64,000 nt of DNA. It comes from Variovorax terrae (GTDB lineage Bacteria > Pseudomonadota > Gammaproteobacteria > Burkholderiales > Burkholderiaceae_C). The number at the start of each line of letters is the position of its first letter. Positions within the stretch are counted from its first letter, which is position 1. The stretch covers positions 702,608-766,607 of the forward strand of contig NZ_JALGBI010000003.1 in NCBI RefSeq assembly GCF_022809125.1, written 5' to 3'. The position numbers were made by a program, and so were the translations under genes. Positions 8,629-18,542 of the stretch are shown here, piece by piece. The notes under the pieces were generated by a model, which was not told where the DNA came from, searched no databases, and saw only the letters and a program-made list of their open reading frames with translations.

Positions 8629-10182
8629 GTGAAACAAGGCCTTTCCCTTCGCGTCTCGCAGCACCTGGCGCTCACGCCGCAGCTGCAGCAGTCGATCCGG
8701 CTGCTGCAGCTGTCCACGCTCGAGCTGAGCCAGGAAGTCGAGCAGATGCTCGACGACAACCCCTTTCTCGAACTCACGCTGGACGAGGCGCCGCGCGAGG
8801 AGTTCGGCCTCGCGCAGGCCGATGCGCCGGCGCAGGACGACGGCCACGAGGCCGAGGTTGCTCCTGATTCGATAGCAAACTATCAAGGCGACACAGGGAC
8901 CTCTGCTCCCAATGATTCAGAAAACCCGGCGGCGGCCGAGGATGCGCCGGATTGGGAGGGCGATGGCGGCATCGACATCGCCCCCGACGACAGCGAATGG
9001 GGCGGCGACGCGCCCGCGCGCAAGAACAACAACCATGACGGCGACGACGTCGACGCCACCGAACTCGCGCGCAGCCAGGAATCGCTGCAAAGCCATCTGC
9101 ACCGCCAGGCGCTGGCGCTGCGCCTGGACGACACCGACCGGGCCGCCCTGAGCTTCCTGATCGAGTCGCTCAACGACGATGGCTACCTGGAAGACTCGCT
9201 CGAGGCGCTGGCCGTCAGCCTGGCCGGCGACGACCTGGAACAGGGCGAGGAGTTGGTGCACCGCTTCACGGTGGCGCTGCACCTGCTGCAGCACCTGGAG
9301 CCCACCGGGGTGGGCGCACGCACGCTTAGCGAGTGCCTGACGCTGCAGCTGAACGCCCTGCCGCGCACCGTGCCGGACCGCGATACCGCCCTGGCGCTGT
9401 GCGCCCTGCCGATCGAGCTGCTGGCGCGGCGCGATGTGAAGCGCCTGGCCCAGCTGTGCGGCCACAGCGAGGCCGACGTGCGGGCCGCGATCCCGCTCAT
9501 CACCCGGCTCGAGCCCAAGCCGGGGCGGCGCTTCGTCGACGTGGAGCGCAACATCATCGTGCCCGACGTGATCGTGGTCAAGGCGGGGCGCGGCGCGCAG
9601 GTGCGCTTTCGCGTGCAGCTCAACCCCGACGTGATGCCACGCCTGAAGGTGCACGACATCTACGCCAACGCGCTCAAGTCGCACAAGGGCGAGGGCCACC
9701 AGGCGCTGCAGCAGCGGCTGCAGGAGGCGCGCTGGTTCATCAAGAACATCCAGCAGCGCTTCGACACCATCCTGCGCGTCTCCAACGCCATCGTCGAGCG
9801 CCAGAAGAACTTCTTCGTGCACGGCGAGCTGGCGATGCGCCCGCTGGTGCTGCGCGAGATCGCCGACGAGCTGGGCCTGCACGAGTCCACCATCTCGCGC
9901 GTGACCACCGCCAAGTACATGGCCACGCCCTACGGCACGTTCGAGCTCAAATACTTCTTCGGCTCGGCCCTGGGCACCGAGACTGGCGGCAACGCCTCCA
10001 GCACCGCGGTGCGCGCGCTGATCAAGCAGTTCGTGGCCTCCGAGAGCACGAAGAAGCCGCTGTCGGACAACCAGATTTCCGAGATGCTCAAGGAGCAGGG
10101 CATCGAGTGCGCGCGCCGCACGGTGGCCAAGTACCGCGAGGCGCTGCGCATCGCGCCCGCCAACCTGCGCAAGGCGCTGTAG
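8629..10182 (+). CDS. rpoN: RNA polymerase sigma-54 factor RpoN
   Basis: The 517-residue protein has the Gln-rich activator region I (residues 1-50, with Leu-Thr-Pro-Gln-Leu-Gln-Gln-Ser-Ile), a long acidic region II, a core-binding domain, a DNA-binding HTH, and the RpoN box Ala-Arg-Arg-Thr-Val-Ala-Lys-Tyr-Arg-Glu near the C-terminus. It directs transcription from -24/-12 promoters with enhancer-binding proteins. GTG 8629 matches the family's Met-Lys-Gln start; in-frame sequence upstream is unconserved. Region II contains an in-frame 17-bp palindrome (8860-8876), consistent with this linker tolerating insertion. Confidence 0.97.
   Translation: MKQGLSLRVSQHLALTPQLQQSIRLLQLSTLELSQEVEQMLDDNPFLELTLDEAPREEFGLAQADAPAQDDGHEAEVAPDSIANYQGDTGTSAPNDSENPAAAEDAPDWEGDGGIDIAPDDSEWGGDAPARKNNNHDGDDVDATELARSQESLQSHLHRQALALRLDDTDRAALSFLIESLNDDGYLEDSLEALAVSLAGDDLEQGEELVHRFTVALHLLQHLEPTGVGARTLSECLTLQLNALPRTVPDRDTALALCALPIELLARRDVKRLAQLCGHSEADVRAAIPLITRLEPKPGRRFVDVERNIIVPDVIVVKAGRGAQVRFRVQLNPDVMPRLKVHDIYANALKSHKGEGHQALQQRLQEARWFIKNIQQRFDTILRVSNAIVERQKNFFVHGELAMRPLVLREIADELGLHESTISRVTTAKYMATPYGTFELKYFFGSALGTETGGNASSTAVRALIKQFVASESTKKPLSDNQISEMLKEQGIECARRTVAKYREALRIAPANLRKAL
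8860..8876. repeat. 17-bp AT-rich palindromic element, copy 3
   Basis: GCTCCTGATTCGATAGC lies in frame in the acidic region II of rpoN; flanking TT and AA extend the symmetry. Confidence 0.8.
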
Positions 10183-10279
10183 CGGCGGCCGGCTCGACTG
10201 CTCGTCGCGCACCCCGGCGCGCCGCCTCAGCGAGGAGGGGAGGACGTTCCAGCAGGTGAAGGGCGCGCCGCGGCGCCGC

Positions 10280-11281
10280 TCAGTCTTCCGCGGTGAACCC
10301 GGTCGACTGCACGATCGCGCGGTAGCGTTCCCAGCTCGACTTGACCGCGGCGCCGAACTCGGCCACGCCCTGCGCATCGGCCTCGGTGCCGAGCTGGGCC
10401 AGGGCCTCGATGCCCTTGTCCGAGCGCACATAGCCCGAGATCGCGGCATTGGCGCGCGCCACCAGCTCGGGCGCCGTCTTCGCCGGGGCGAGCACACCCG
10501 ACCAGTCCTGGAACACCACGTCGCGGTAGCCCGACTCCACCATCGTCGGCACGTTCGGCAGGAAGCGCGAGCGCTTGCTGCCGGTGACCGCGAGGATGCG
10601 GAGCTTGCCGTCGGCCGCGTGTGGAATGATCTCCGGCAGCGGGCTCACCGTGGAGCTGACGTGGCCGCCCAGCAGGTCCACCACGGCCGGCGCGCCGCCT
10701 TTGTAGGGCACCAGGCGCAGCTCGATGCCCGCGGCGCGGCTGAACATCACGCCGGCGAAATGCTGGCTCGAGCCGCTGGCCGTGCCGAAGTTGGAGCGGG
10801 CCGGATTCGCCTTGCACCAGGCCACGAACTCGGCCAGCGTCGTGACGCTGGCGGGCACGCCCGGCCCGATCGCCAGGCCCAGCATGCCCTTGGAGGTCGG
10901 GGCCACGGGCGTGAAGTCGGCCATCGCGTCATAGCTGAGCTTCTTGTAGATGTGCGGGAAGATCGAGATCGGGAAGGTCGGCGTATAGAGCATGGTGCTG
11001 CCGTCGGCCGGGCGGTTCTTCACGTACTCGACGCCCACGCGTCCGCCGGCGCCCGCGCGGTTCTCCACCACCACGTTCTCGGCATAGCGGCCGCGCAGGC
11101 CGTTCTCGGCCACCAGCCGCGCCACGGCATCGGTGGCGCCGCCGGCCGGGAACGGAACGACCAGGGTCAGCTGCTTGATCGGCGGGGTGGTGTTCTGGGC
11201 GCGCGCGGCCCAGGGGGCGAGCATGGCGGGCAGCGCCGTGGCGGCGGCCACGGAGCGGACGAAATGGCGGCGGGTGGTCAT
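10280..11281 (-). CDS. TctC/Bug-family periplasmic solute receptor
   Basis: This 333-residue protein has an N-terminal export signal with Arg-Arg-His-Phe-Val-Arg (Tat-like) and the Bug-family fold: Val-Val-Pro-Phe-Pro-Ala-Gly-Gly-Ala-Thr-Asp near residue 45 and Glu-Asn-Arg-Ala-Gly-Ala-Gly-Gly near 77. Bug proteins bind carboxylates or other small organics for TctAB transport or for sensing; no tctAB genes are nearby. It is the last gene of a leftward operon with MarR, an enolase-superfamily enzyme and a 2-hydroxyacid dehydrogenase, so its ligand is probably the substrate those enzymes use. Confidence 0.9.
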   Translation of the reverse strand: MTTRRHFVRSVAAATALPAMLAPWAARAQNTTPPIKQLTLVVPFPAGGATDAVARLVAENGLRGRYAENVVVENRAGAGGRVGVEYVKNRPADGSTMLYTPTFPISIFPHIYKKLSYDAMADFTPVAPTSKGMLGLAIGPGVPASVTTLAEFVAWCKANPARSNFGTASGSSQHFAGVMFSRAAGIELRLVPYKGGAPAVVDLLGGHVSSTVSPLPEIIPHAADGKLRILAVTGSKRSRFLPNVPTMVESGYRDVVFQDWSGVLAPAKTAPELVARANAAISGYVRSDKGIEALAQLGTEADAQGVAEFGAAVKSSWERYRAIVQSTGFTAED

Positions 11282-11325
11282 GAAGTTGTCTCCTTGGATC
11301 GGATCGGAAGGGGCGGCCCGGCGCG

Positions 11326-12294
11326 TCAGCCCGCCACCTGGTGCAGCAGGGGCTGGCCGGCGATGAAGCGGCGCAGGTTCTCCGCCGCGCCGCCGGCCAG
11401 CCGCGCCACGGTGGCGGGGCTGCCGGAGCCGGCGAAGTGGGGCGAGAGGATGAGGTTGGGGCTGTCCCACAGCGGGTCGGTGGCGGGCAGCGGCTCGGGG
11501 TCCACCACATCGAGGCCGGCGCCGGCCAGCCGGCCGTTGTGCAGCGCCTCGCGCAGCGCCACCTGGTCGATCACGCCGCCGCGCGCCACGTTGACCAGCA
11601 GCGTGCCCGGCTTGAGGCGCGCCAGCGCGTCGCGGCCGATCAGGTGCTGGGTCTCGGGCGTGAGCGCGATCGACAGCATCACCGCGTCGGCGCGGCCCAG
11701 GGCCTCGTGCAGTTGCGACAGCGGCAGCGCTTCGTCCACCAGCGCGTCGGGCCGGGCCGAGCGCGACAGCGCCACGATGCGGGCGCCGAACGGCCGCGCG
11801 CGCTTGGCGATTTCCTGGCCGATCTGGCCGTAGCCCACGATCACCAGCGTCTTGCCTTCGAGCGCCCAGGCCCGCGAGCCCGGTGCCGCGCGGTCCCAGT
11901 GGCGTTCGGCCTGCTGCGCCAGCACGACGGGGATGCGCCGGCCCAGGGCCAGCAGCAGGGCCATCGCGTGTTCGGCCACGGCCGGCGCGGCGGCGCCCGC
12001 CGCATAGGTGACCGCGATGCCGGGCGGCAGGCCCGCGGCCTCGAAGCCCTCGCGGCCGGCCGAGACGAAGTGCAGCCAGCGCACCGTGTTGCCGGGCGCG
12101 CGCAGCTGCTCCACCACCTGGCGGGCCTCGGCCTCGGGGGCGTCGGCCAGCACGACGCCGGCCGCGCCGGGCAGGGCGGCCAGCAGCTGCGGCAGCGTCT
12201 CGGTCACTGTCAGCTCGGCGCCCGGCACGGCGCCAAGCTGCTCGGCGATCACGGCCCGGCCGAGCTGGATCTTGGGCCAGTAGAGGATGCGCAT
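11326..12294 (-). CDS. D-isomer 2-hydroxyacid dehydrogenase family protein
   Basis: This 322-residue protein carries the NAD(P)-binding Gly-Tyr-Gly-Gln-Ile-Gly motif and the family's catalytic residues: Arg in Asn-Val-Ala-Arg-Gly-Gly, Glu in Asp-Pro-Glu-Pro-Leu, and His in Leu-Ser-Pro-His. Such enzymes reduce 2-oxoacids or oxidise 2-hydroxyacids. The substrate is not predictable. It sits between the enolase-superfamily gene and the TctC gene on the same strand with small gaps, so it likely acts on a product of the upstream acid dehydratase. The ATG at 12294 begins the N-terminal Rossmann-like strand. Confidence 0.9.
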   Translation of the reverse strand: MRILYWPKIQLGRAVIAEQLGAVPGAELTVTETLPQLLAALPGAAGVVLADAPEAEARQVVEQLRAPGNTVRWLHFVSAGREGFEAAGLPPGIAVTYAAGAAAPAVAEHAMALLLALGRRIPVVLAQQAERHWDRAAPGSRAWALEGKTLVIVGYGQIGQEIAKRARPFGARIVALSRSARPDALVDEALPLSQLHEALGRADAVMLSIALTPETQHLIGRDALARLKPGTLLVNVARGGVIDQVALREALHNGRLAGAGLDVVDPEPLPATDPLWDSPNLILSPHFAGSGSPATVARLAGGAAENLRRFIAGQPLLHQVAG

Positions 12295-12335
12295 GAGGAA
12301 TCTCCTTGGAAATAGGTTCGGGGTGGAAGGCGGTG

Positions 12336-13523
12336 TCAGGCCGCGCGCACGGGATGGGCGCGCAGCGCCTCTTCGTTGACGTCGGCGCCCCAGCCCGGGC
12401 GGTCGGGAACCAGCATGTGGCCGGCTTCGAGCACCGGGGTGTGGGTGAGGAAGCCGCGCGTCCACGGCGCCTCGTCGGGGCGCAGCTCCATGATGCGCAC
12501 ATTGGGCACGGCGGCGCAGAAGTGCAGGCTCATCAGGTTGCCCAGTTCGCCCACCGGGTTGTGCGGCGCGATGTGGGTCTCGAAGGCGTCGGCCAGCGTG
12601 GCGATGCGCACCGACTGCCACACGCCGTTCCACATCGGGTCGATGATGGCGGTGTCCACGCTGCGGCCGGCCAGGTAGGGCCGGTATTCGTGCAGGCCGT
12701 GCAGGCCTTCGAGCGAGGCGATCGGCGTGCGGGTGCGGCTGCGGATCATGGCCAGCGCCTCGGGGTCGCGGATGTCCAGCTCCAGCCAGTACAGGTTGAG
12801 CGGCTCCAGCCGGCGCGCCAGGCGCAGGTAGCCCTCGGGCCGCTGGCTGAAGCTCACGTCCAGCATCAGGCCGGTGTGTGGGCCGATGCCCTCGCGCAGC
12901 GCGGCGAGCTGGTCCACGATGGCCTGCAGGTGCGCGTCGCTGATGCTGCGGTCGAGAAAGCCCGGCGCGATGCGGAAGCCGCCGTTGAACATGTAGGGCG
13001 TCTCCTTGTCGAAGAACACCGGGTTGGTCTTGACGCCCATGAAGCCTTGCGCCACGGCCTCGCGGCCCAGCCGCGTGAAGTCGTCCAGCGTGCGCACGGG
13101 CTCGTAGCCCAGCTTCTCGTACAGCGCGGCGTGGCGCACGCGGTAGCTGCCGCAATGCGTCCAGTAGACCGGCACGCGGTCGCGGAACGGGCCGCCGAAC
13201 AACTGGTACACCGGCACGCCCAGCGCCTTGGCGGCAATGTCCAGGCAGGCGTTCTCGATCGCGGCCACGGCCTGGTGCGAGATGCCGCCGGCCGCCACGC
13301 GGGTGGTGGCCAGCAGCGATTCGCTGAGGCGCCCCACCTGGCGCGGGTCCATGCCGATGGCCAGCTTGCCGAAGGCCAGCACCAGCGGCGCCAGCGTGGC
13401 GCCGGAGAAGCCGTCGTAGAACTCGGCCCAGCCGACCAGGCCCTCGTCGGTGCTGATCTTGATGTAGGAGCAGGTGCGGTAGCCTCCGTCGGCGTGCAGG
13501 GTTTCGACTTGTGTGATCTTCAT
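12336..13523 (-). CDS. Mandelate racemase/muconate-lactonizing (enolase superfamily) enzyme
   Basis: This 395-residue protein has the N-terminal capping domain and C-terminal barrel of the enolase superfamily. Visible barrel motifs include a Lys in Gly-Val-Lys-Thr-Asn, Asp in Met-Leu-Asp-Val-Ser, Glu in Trp-Leu-Glu-Leu-Asp and in Ser-Leu-Glu-Gly, and His in Ile-Ala-Pro-His-Asn. These positions fit acid-base and metal ligands of sugar-acid dehydratases or racemases. The reaction is unassigned. The ATG overlaps the MarR stop (ATGA), so the enzyme is translationally coupled to its probable regulator. Confidence 0.88.
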   Translation of the reverse strand: MKITQVETLHADGGYRTCSYIKISTDEGLVGWAEFYDGFSGATLAPLVLAFGKLAIGMDPRQVGRLSESLLATTRVAAGGISHQAVAAIENACLDIAAKALGVPVYQLFGGPFRDRVPVYWTHCGSYRVRHAALYEKLGYEPVRTLDDFTRLGREAVAQGFMGVKTNPVFFDKETPYMFNGGFRIAPGFLDRSISDAHLQAIVDQLAALREGIGPHTGLMLDVSFSQRPEGYLRLARRLEPLNLYWLELDIRDPEALAMIRSRTRTPIASLEGLHGLHEYRPYLAGRSVDTAIIDPMWNGVWQSVRIATLADAFETHIAPHNPVGELGNLMSLHFCAAVPNVRIMELRPDEAPWTRGFLTHTPVLEAGHMLVPDRPGWGADVNEEALRAHPVRAA

Positions 13524-14050
13524 GGGGTTTCCTTGGGGGCCAGCGCCGGGGCGGCGGCCAGCAGTTTGTGCAGCGTGGCGTAGAGGGCCGTGCGCTCGCC
13601 GTCGTCCAGCACCTCCAGCAACCGCGTCTGGCTGCGCCGCGCCACGGCCGTCACCCGCCGCGCGAGTTCGCGCCCGGCGGGTGTGATGTCGACGATCAGC
13701 CGGCGCCGGTGCGCCTCGTCCACGCGGGTGCTCACCAGGACGCGCGCCTCCAGTGCGCGCAGCACGCGGCCGGCATAGGCCTTGTCGAAGAACGAGGTGC
13801 GGCACAGCGCGGCCAGCTGCATCGGGGCGGACTCGTGCAGCCGCGCCAGCAGGCGCCACTCCGGCACGCTCAAGTCATGCTGGCGGGCGTAGACGCTGGT
13901 GACTTCCGCCTGCACCAGGTTGGCCACGCGCATCAGCAGGGCGCTCGGATAGTCGTCCAGCATCAGCTCCGTCCCGCAAAGACGGGTGTCGAGCCAGGGG
14001 CAGGCGGCGGCGCCCGCAGTCTCTGTCTTCTTGCGTTTCAATGTAGACAT
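13520..14050 (-). CDS. MarR-family transcriptional regulator
   Basis: This 176-residue protein has a winged HTH (about residues 60-130: Leu-Ser-Val-Pro-Glu-Trp-Arg-Leu-Leu-Ala-Arg-Leu) with the wing Val-Asp-Glu-Ala-His-Arg-Arg-Arg-Leu. MarR proteins are ligand-responsive dimers, usually repressors. As first gene of the operon and overlapping the enolase-family gene by ATGA, it most likely autoregulates and controls the downstream catabolic genes. The start is set at ATG 14050; a longer frame upstream reads into GC-rich, unconserved sequence. The 300-base region upstream is shared with the divergent RNA methyltransferase gene. Confidence 0.85.
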   Translation of the reverse strand: MSTLKRKKTETAGAAACPWLDTRLCGTELMLDDYPSALLMRVANLVQAEVTSVYARQHDLSVPEWRLLARLHESAPMQLAALCRTSFFDKAYAGRVLRALEARVLVSTRVDEAHRRRLIVDITPAGRELARRVTAVARRSQTRLLEVLDDGERTALYATLHKLLAAAPALAPKETP

Positions 14051-14351
14051 GTCCACATTCTGTGACGGGAGGGCACCGTGGGCTCTTGGTGTTTTCCCGG
14101 TAGGCCAAAAGGGTCCATGAAGCCCTTGAAATACGTCAAAAGCAGCAGGGGTCCTTGTCGTGCGGTGATAGTTTGCTCTCTTTTTCATAGCGGCTGGAGT
14201 GGCCGGATTCCCTGGCGGGAGCCGCGTGCGGGCCTGCGGACGCCCGGCGCCCGCGAGGCCGGGCCGCCGCCGTGCCCCGGCCAGCCAGCGCCGCCGCTTC
14301 ACCCTGGCCGGCGCGCGCCCCGGCGGACCGCGTATCCTCGGGGGCTGACCC
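14051..14351. other. Divergent intergenic region between marR-like gene and RNA methyltransferase gene
   Basis: About 300 bases without a convincing gene. It holds one 17-bp palindrome (14175-14191) and presumably the promoters of both flanking genes; I see no clear -35/-10 pair or MarR palindrome. Confidence 0.5.
14175..14191. repeat. 17-bp AT-rich palindromic element, copy 4
   Basis: GCTCTCTTTTTCATAGC, intergenic, upstream of the RNA methyltransferase gene. Confidence 0.8.
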
Positions 14352-15581
14352 ATGAACCAACTCCAACTCTTTCTGCCTTGCGCCGCCGGCGTCGAGGACT
14401 ACCTGGCCGACGAAGTGCATGCGCTCACCGGTCTCACGGGCCACGACCTGCTGGTCGGCCGCGGCGGCGTGATCGCCAAGACCTCCTGGCGCGACGCGAT
14501 GCGCCTGAACCTCCACAGCCGCCTGGCGCAGCGCGTGCTGGTGCAGCTCTCGCTCACGCCCTACCGCGATGAAAACGACCTGTACGAGGCCGCGGCCGCC
14601 GTGGCCTGGGAAATCTGGTTCACCCCGAAGCAGAGCTTCAAGATCGAGGTCACCGCGCAGCACAGCCCGCTCAAGAGCCTGAACTTCGCGGCGCTCAAGA
14701 TCAAGGACGCCGTGGCCGACCGCTTCCGCCACAAGAGCGGCGTGCGCCCCGACGTTGACACCCAGTGGCCCGACGTGCGCCTCTACGCGCACCTGACCAC
14801 CGACACCGCCACGCTGTACATCGACACCTCGGGCGAGCCGCTGTTCAAGCGCGGCTGGCGCGAGGACAAGGGCGAGGCGCCGCTCAAGGAAACCCTGGCG
14901 GCCGCGATGATCGCCGCCAGCGGCTGGGACCCGCACGGCGCGGCGCCCGTGCCGCTGTACGACCCGTGCTGCGGCAGCGGCACCATCGCCATCGAGGCCG
15001 CGCAGATGGCCTGCCGCATCGCGCCCGGCCTGCTGCGCCGCTTTGCCTTCGAGAAGCAGCTGCCGTTCCAGGCCCATGTCTGGGACGCGCTCAAACAGGA
15101 GGCGCGCGGCGCCGTGTCCCGCCCGGCGGTCGAGGTGTTCGGCAGCGACGTGGCGCACCGCATGGTGGACTTCGCCGAGCGCAACGCGCAGCGCGCCGGC
15201 GTGGCCGAGGCGGTGCAGCTGCGCGGCGGCGACGCGCTGCAGCGCATGCCGCCCTGCGAGCGCCCGGGCCTGATGCTGCTCAACCCGCCCTACGGCGAGC
15301 GCATCGAGGCCGCGGGCGTGGCCGGCCGGCAGGCCCGTGCCAGCCGCGAAGTGGCCCAGGGCGACGACGGCCAGGATTTCTTCACGCAGCTGGCCGCGCA
15401 CTGGAAGAAGCACTACCCGGGCTGGACCGCCTGGATGCTCACGCCCGACCTCAAGCTGCCGTCGCGCATGCGCCTCAAGGAATCGCGCCGCGTGCCGATG
15501 TGGAACGGTCCCATCGAATGCCGGCTGTTCCGCTTCGACATGATCAAAGGCTCCGCCCGTGACAAGCCCGCGGCCCCCTAG
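14352..15581 (+). CDS. THUMP-domain class I SAM-dependent RNA methyltransferase (RlmL N-half-like)
   Basis: This 409-residue protein has a ferredoxin-like/THUMP RNA-binding region (about 1-165) and a Rossmann methyltransferase domain with Asp-Pro-Cys-Cys-Gly-Ser-Gly-Thr and the catalytic Asn-Pro-Pro-Tyr. It resembles the m2G2445 methyltransferase half of E. coli RlmL (23S rRNA) without the RlmK half, the usual single-domain form in many bacteria. The target base is inferred by family only. Its 3' end overlaps the PIN-domain gene by 23 bases. Confidence 0.9.
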   Translation: MNQLQLFLPCAAGVEDYLADEVHALTGLTGHDLLVGRGGVIAKTSWRDAMRLNLHSRLAQRVLVQLSLTPYRDENDLYEAAAAVAWEIWFTPKQSFKIEVTAQHSPLKSLNFAALKIKDAVADRFRHKSGVRPDVDTQWPDVRLYAHLTTDTATLYIDTSGEPLFKRGWREDKGEAPLKETLAAAMIAASGWDPHGAAPVPLYDPCCGSGTIAIEAAQMACRIAPGLLRRFAFEKQLPFQAHVWDALKQEARGAVSRPAVEVFGSDVAHRMVDFAERNAQRAGVAEAVQLRGGDALQRMPPCERPGLMLLNPPYGERIEAAGVAGRQARASREVAQGDDGQDFFTQLAAHWKKHYPGWTAWMLTPDLKLPSRMRLKESRRVPMWNGPIECRLFRFDMIKGSARDKPAAP

Positions 15582-15993
15582 CCCGGTCGTCCTGGACACC
15601 AACATCGTCCTCGACGCCTTCGTGTTCAGCGATGCGGCGGCGCTGCCGCTGAAGCAGGCGCTGGTGGCGGCGCAGCTGCAATGGCTGGCCACGCCGGCGA
15701 TGCGCAGCGAGCTCGAGCGCGTGCTGGCCTACCCGCAGATCACGCCGCGCCTGGCGTTCTACGGGCTGGCGGCCGGCGACGTACTGGCCGCGTTCGACCG
15801 CCATGCCTGCCTGGTCGAGGCCGCGCCCAAGGCCTGCGTGACCTGCAGCGACCCGGACGACCAGCCCTTCATCGATCTGGCGGTGGCGCACAAGGCCCGG
15901 CTGCTGAGCAAGGACCGGGCCGTGCTTTCCATGAAGAAACGGCTGGAGGTCCTTGATGTGCGGACTTCTTCTGCTATTGAATCTATAGCGTGA
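15559..15993 (+). CDS. PIN-domain putative ribonuclease
   Basis: This 144-residue protein has Val-Leu-Asp-Thr-Asn near the N-terminus, Glu in Ser-Glu-Leu-Glu, and Asp in Ser-Asp-Pro-Asp-Asp and Ser-Lys-Asp-Arg, the acidic metal-binding set of PIN nucleases (VapC-like, COG1569 type). No antitoxin gene is adjacent. It begins with GTG inside the methyltransferase gene, suggesting coupling to RNA modification rather than a stand-alone toxin-antitoxin pair. Its last residues (Ala-Ile-Glu-Ser-Ile-Ala) are encoded by a 17-bp palindrome, and the TGA follows two bases after it, so the native C-terminus has been rewritten by the element. Confidence 0.82.
   Translation: MTSPRPPSPVVLDTNIVLDAFVFSDAAALPLKQALVAAQLQWLATPAMRSELERVLAYPQITPRLAFYGLAAGDVLAAFDRHACLVEAAPKACVTCSDPDDQPFIDLAVAHKARLLSKDRAVLSMKKRLEVLDVRTSSAIESIA
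15973..15989. repeat. 17-bp AT-rich palindromic element, copy 5, at a convergent gene junction
   Basis: GCTATTGAATCTATAGC. On the minus strand it supplies the TAG (15983-15985) that ends the glutamate-synthase-like gene; on the plus strand it encodes the last codons of the PIN gene. Confidence 0.85.
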
Positions 15994-17605
15994 AGCGATC
16001 CGGGCGGGCCTGCGGCCAGTACAGCCGGAAGACGTTGTGCAGGCTGTCGCCGAGACTGACGCCCAGCAGCGCGCCTTCGGCCACCTGCGGCACGAGGCTG
16101 GCCAGCAGGCGCACCTCGTTCTCGTTCACGCGCCGCACGATGTGGTGCGCCGTGATCTCCTGCGGGTGCCTGAGGCCGGCGGCCTGCACCAGCTCCTGCA
16201 GCGCCTTGAGCGTGTTCTGCTGGAAGTGGAACACGCGCTCGGCCTTGTCCGGCACGATCAGCGCCTGCTGGCGCTGCGGATCCTGCGTGGTCACGCCGGT
16301 CGGGCAGCGGCCGGTGTGGCAGCTCTGCGCCTGGATGCAGCCCAGCGAGAACATGAAGCCGCGCGCCGAATTGCACCAGTCGGCGCCCAGCGCCATCATG
16401 CGCGCGATGTCGAAGGCGCTGACCACCTTGCCCGCGCAGCCGAGCCGGATCTTGCCGCGCAGGCCCGCGCCCTTGAGCGTGTTGTGCACCAGCAGCAGGC
16501 CTTCCTGCAGCGGCGCGCCCACGTGGTCGGTGAACTCCAGCGGCGCTGCGCCGGTGCCGCCCTCGGCGCCGTCCACCACGATGAAGTCGGGCGTGATGCC
16601 GGTGGCCTGCATGGCCTTCACGATGGCGAACCATTCCCAGGGATGGCCCACGCAGAACTTGAAGCCGGTCGGCTTGTCGCCCGAGAGCTCGCGCAGCCGC
16701 GCGATGAACTGCAGCATCTCCACCGGCGTGGAGAACGCCCGGTGTGACGAGGGCGAGATGCAGTCCACCCCCACCGGCACGCCGCGCGCCGCCGCGATCT
16801 CGGGCGTCACCTTGGGCCCCGGCAGCACGCCGCCGTGGCCCGGCTTGGCGCCCTGGCTGAGCTTGAGCTCGATCATCTTCACCTGGGGCTCGCGCGCCTG
16901 CTCGGCGAAACGCTGGGCATCGAAGCTGCCGTCCTCGTGGCGGCAGCCGAAGTAGCCCGAGCCGATCTCCCAGATCAGGTCGCCGCCGTTGGCGCGGTGG
17001 TGCACCGAGATCGAGCCCTCGCCCGTGTCGTGCGCGAAGCCGCCGCGCCGCGCGCCGGCATTGAGCGCGAGGATGGCGTTGGCCGACAGCGCGCCGAAGC
17101 TCATGGCCGAGATGTTGAACACGCTGGCCTCGTAGGGCTGCGCCCGCTCGGGGCCGATCGTGATGCGGAAATCGTGCGAGTCCAGGCGGCTCGGCGCCAC
17201 GGAGTGGTTGATCCATTCGTAGCCTTCGGTGTTCACGTCGAGCTGGGTGCCGAACGGCCGGTTGCCGGGCTCGCTCTTGGCGCGCTGGTAGACCAGCGAG
17301 CGCTGCGCGCGAGAGAACGGCGCCGCCTCGTTGTCGCTCTCCAAGAAATACTGGCGGATCTCGGGCCGGATGAATTCGAGCAGGAAGCGCAGGTGGCCGA
17401 TCACCGGGTAGTTGCGCAGGATCGAGTGGCGCACCTGCCGCAGGTCGTGCAGTCCGAGCGCGATCAGCGCCGCGAACACCAGCAGCCCCAGCCAGCCGAC
17501 GCCGAAGCCCACCACCGTGAACAGCATCAGCAGGAAGCCGAAAATGCACAGCGCAAAGGCTGTGTAGCGCACGGGAAAATGCGCCTGGAGTCGATCGAAC
17601 ATCAT
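15983..17605 (-). CDS. FMN-binding glutamate-synthase-like protein, membrane-anchored
   Basis: This 540-residue protein starts with two hydrophobic segments (about residues 14-50), then the GltS-type FMN barrel, with [23 protein letters not shown] and a 3Fe-4S motif Cys-x5-Cys-His-Thr-Gly-Arg-Cys-Pro. No glutaminase domain is present. Such stand-alone GltS-domain proteins are common, but their reaction is not established; they resemble the synthase part of GOGAT or GlxD/MgsC-type proteins. The TAG stop is formed by a 17-bp palindrome shared with the convergent PIN gene. Confidence 0.85.
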   Translation of the reverse strand: MMFDRLQAHFPVRYTAFALCIFGFLLMLFTVVGFGVGWLGLLVFAALIALGLHDLRQVRHSILRNYPVIGHLRFLLEFIRPEIRQYFLESDNEAAPFSRAQRSLVYQRAKSEPGNRPFGTQLDVNTEGYEWINHSVAPSRLDSHDFRITIGPERAQPYEASVFNISAMSFGALSANAILALNAGARRGGFAHDTGEGSISVHHRANGGDLIWEIGSGYFGCRHEDGSFDAQRFAEQAREPQVKMIELKLSQGAKPGHGGVLPGPKVTPEIAAARGVPVGVDCISPSSHRAFSTPVEMLQFIARLRELSGDKPTGFKFCVGHPWEWFAIVKAMQATGITPDFIVVDGAEGGTGAAPLEFTDHVGAPLQEGLLLVHNTLKGAGLRGKIRLGCAGKVVSAFDIARMMALGADWCNSARGFMFSLGCIQAQSCHTGRCPTGVTTQDPQRQQALIVPDKAERVFHFQQNTLKALQELVQAAGLRHPQEITAHHIVRRVNENEVRLLASLVPQVAEGALLGVSLGDSLHNVFRLYWPQARPDRFTL

Positions 17606-17692
17606 GAGTCTCCGGGTCGGCCGCGCGCCGGCGCGCGGCGAAAGAGGGCAGCTACACTGCACATCATAGAAGCCCCCCTTGATTGTTCCCGC

Positions 17693-18502
<810 letters not shown>

Positions 18503-18542
18503 GCCCCGGCGCCCGCCGCCGCCTTTCGAGCCGCCGCGCCCG

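Noticed and set aside
15559..15993. PIN protein as VapC toxin of a toxin-antitoxin pair
   Set aside because: No small antitoxin gene lies next to it; it overlaps the RNA methyltransferase gene instead.
16835..17692. Long in-frame extension upstream of the UPF0149 gene
   Set aside because: It is antisense to the GltS-like gene, rich in Arg/His and has no domain; it is a high-G+C shadow frame.
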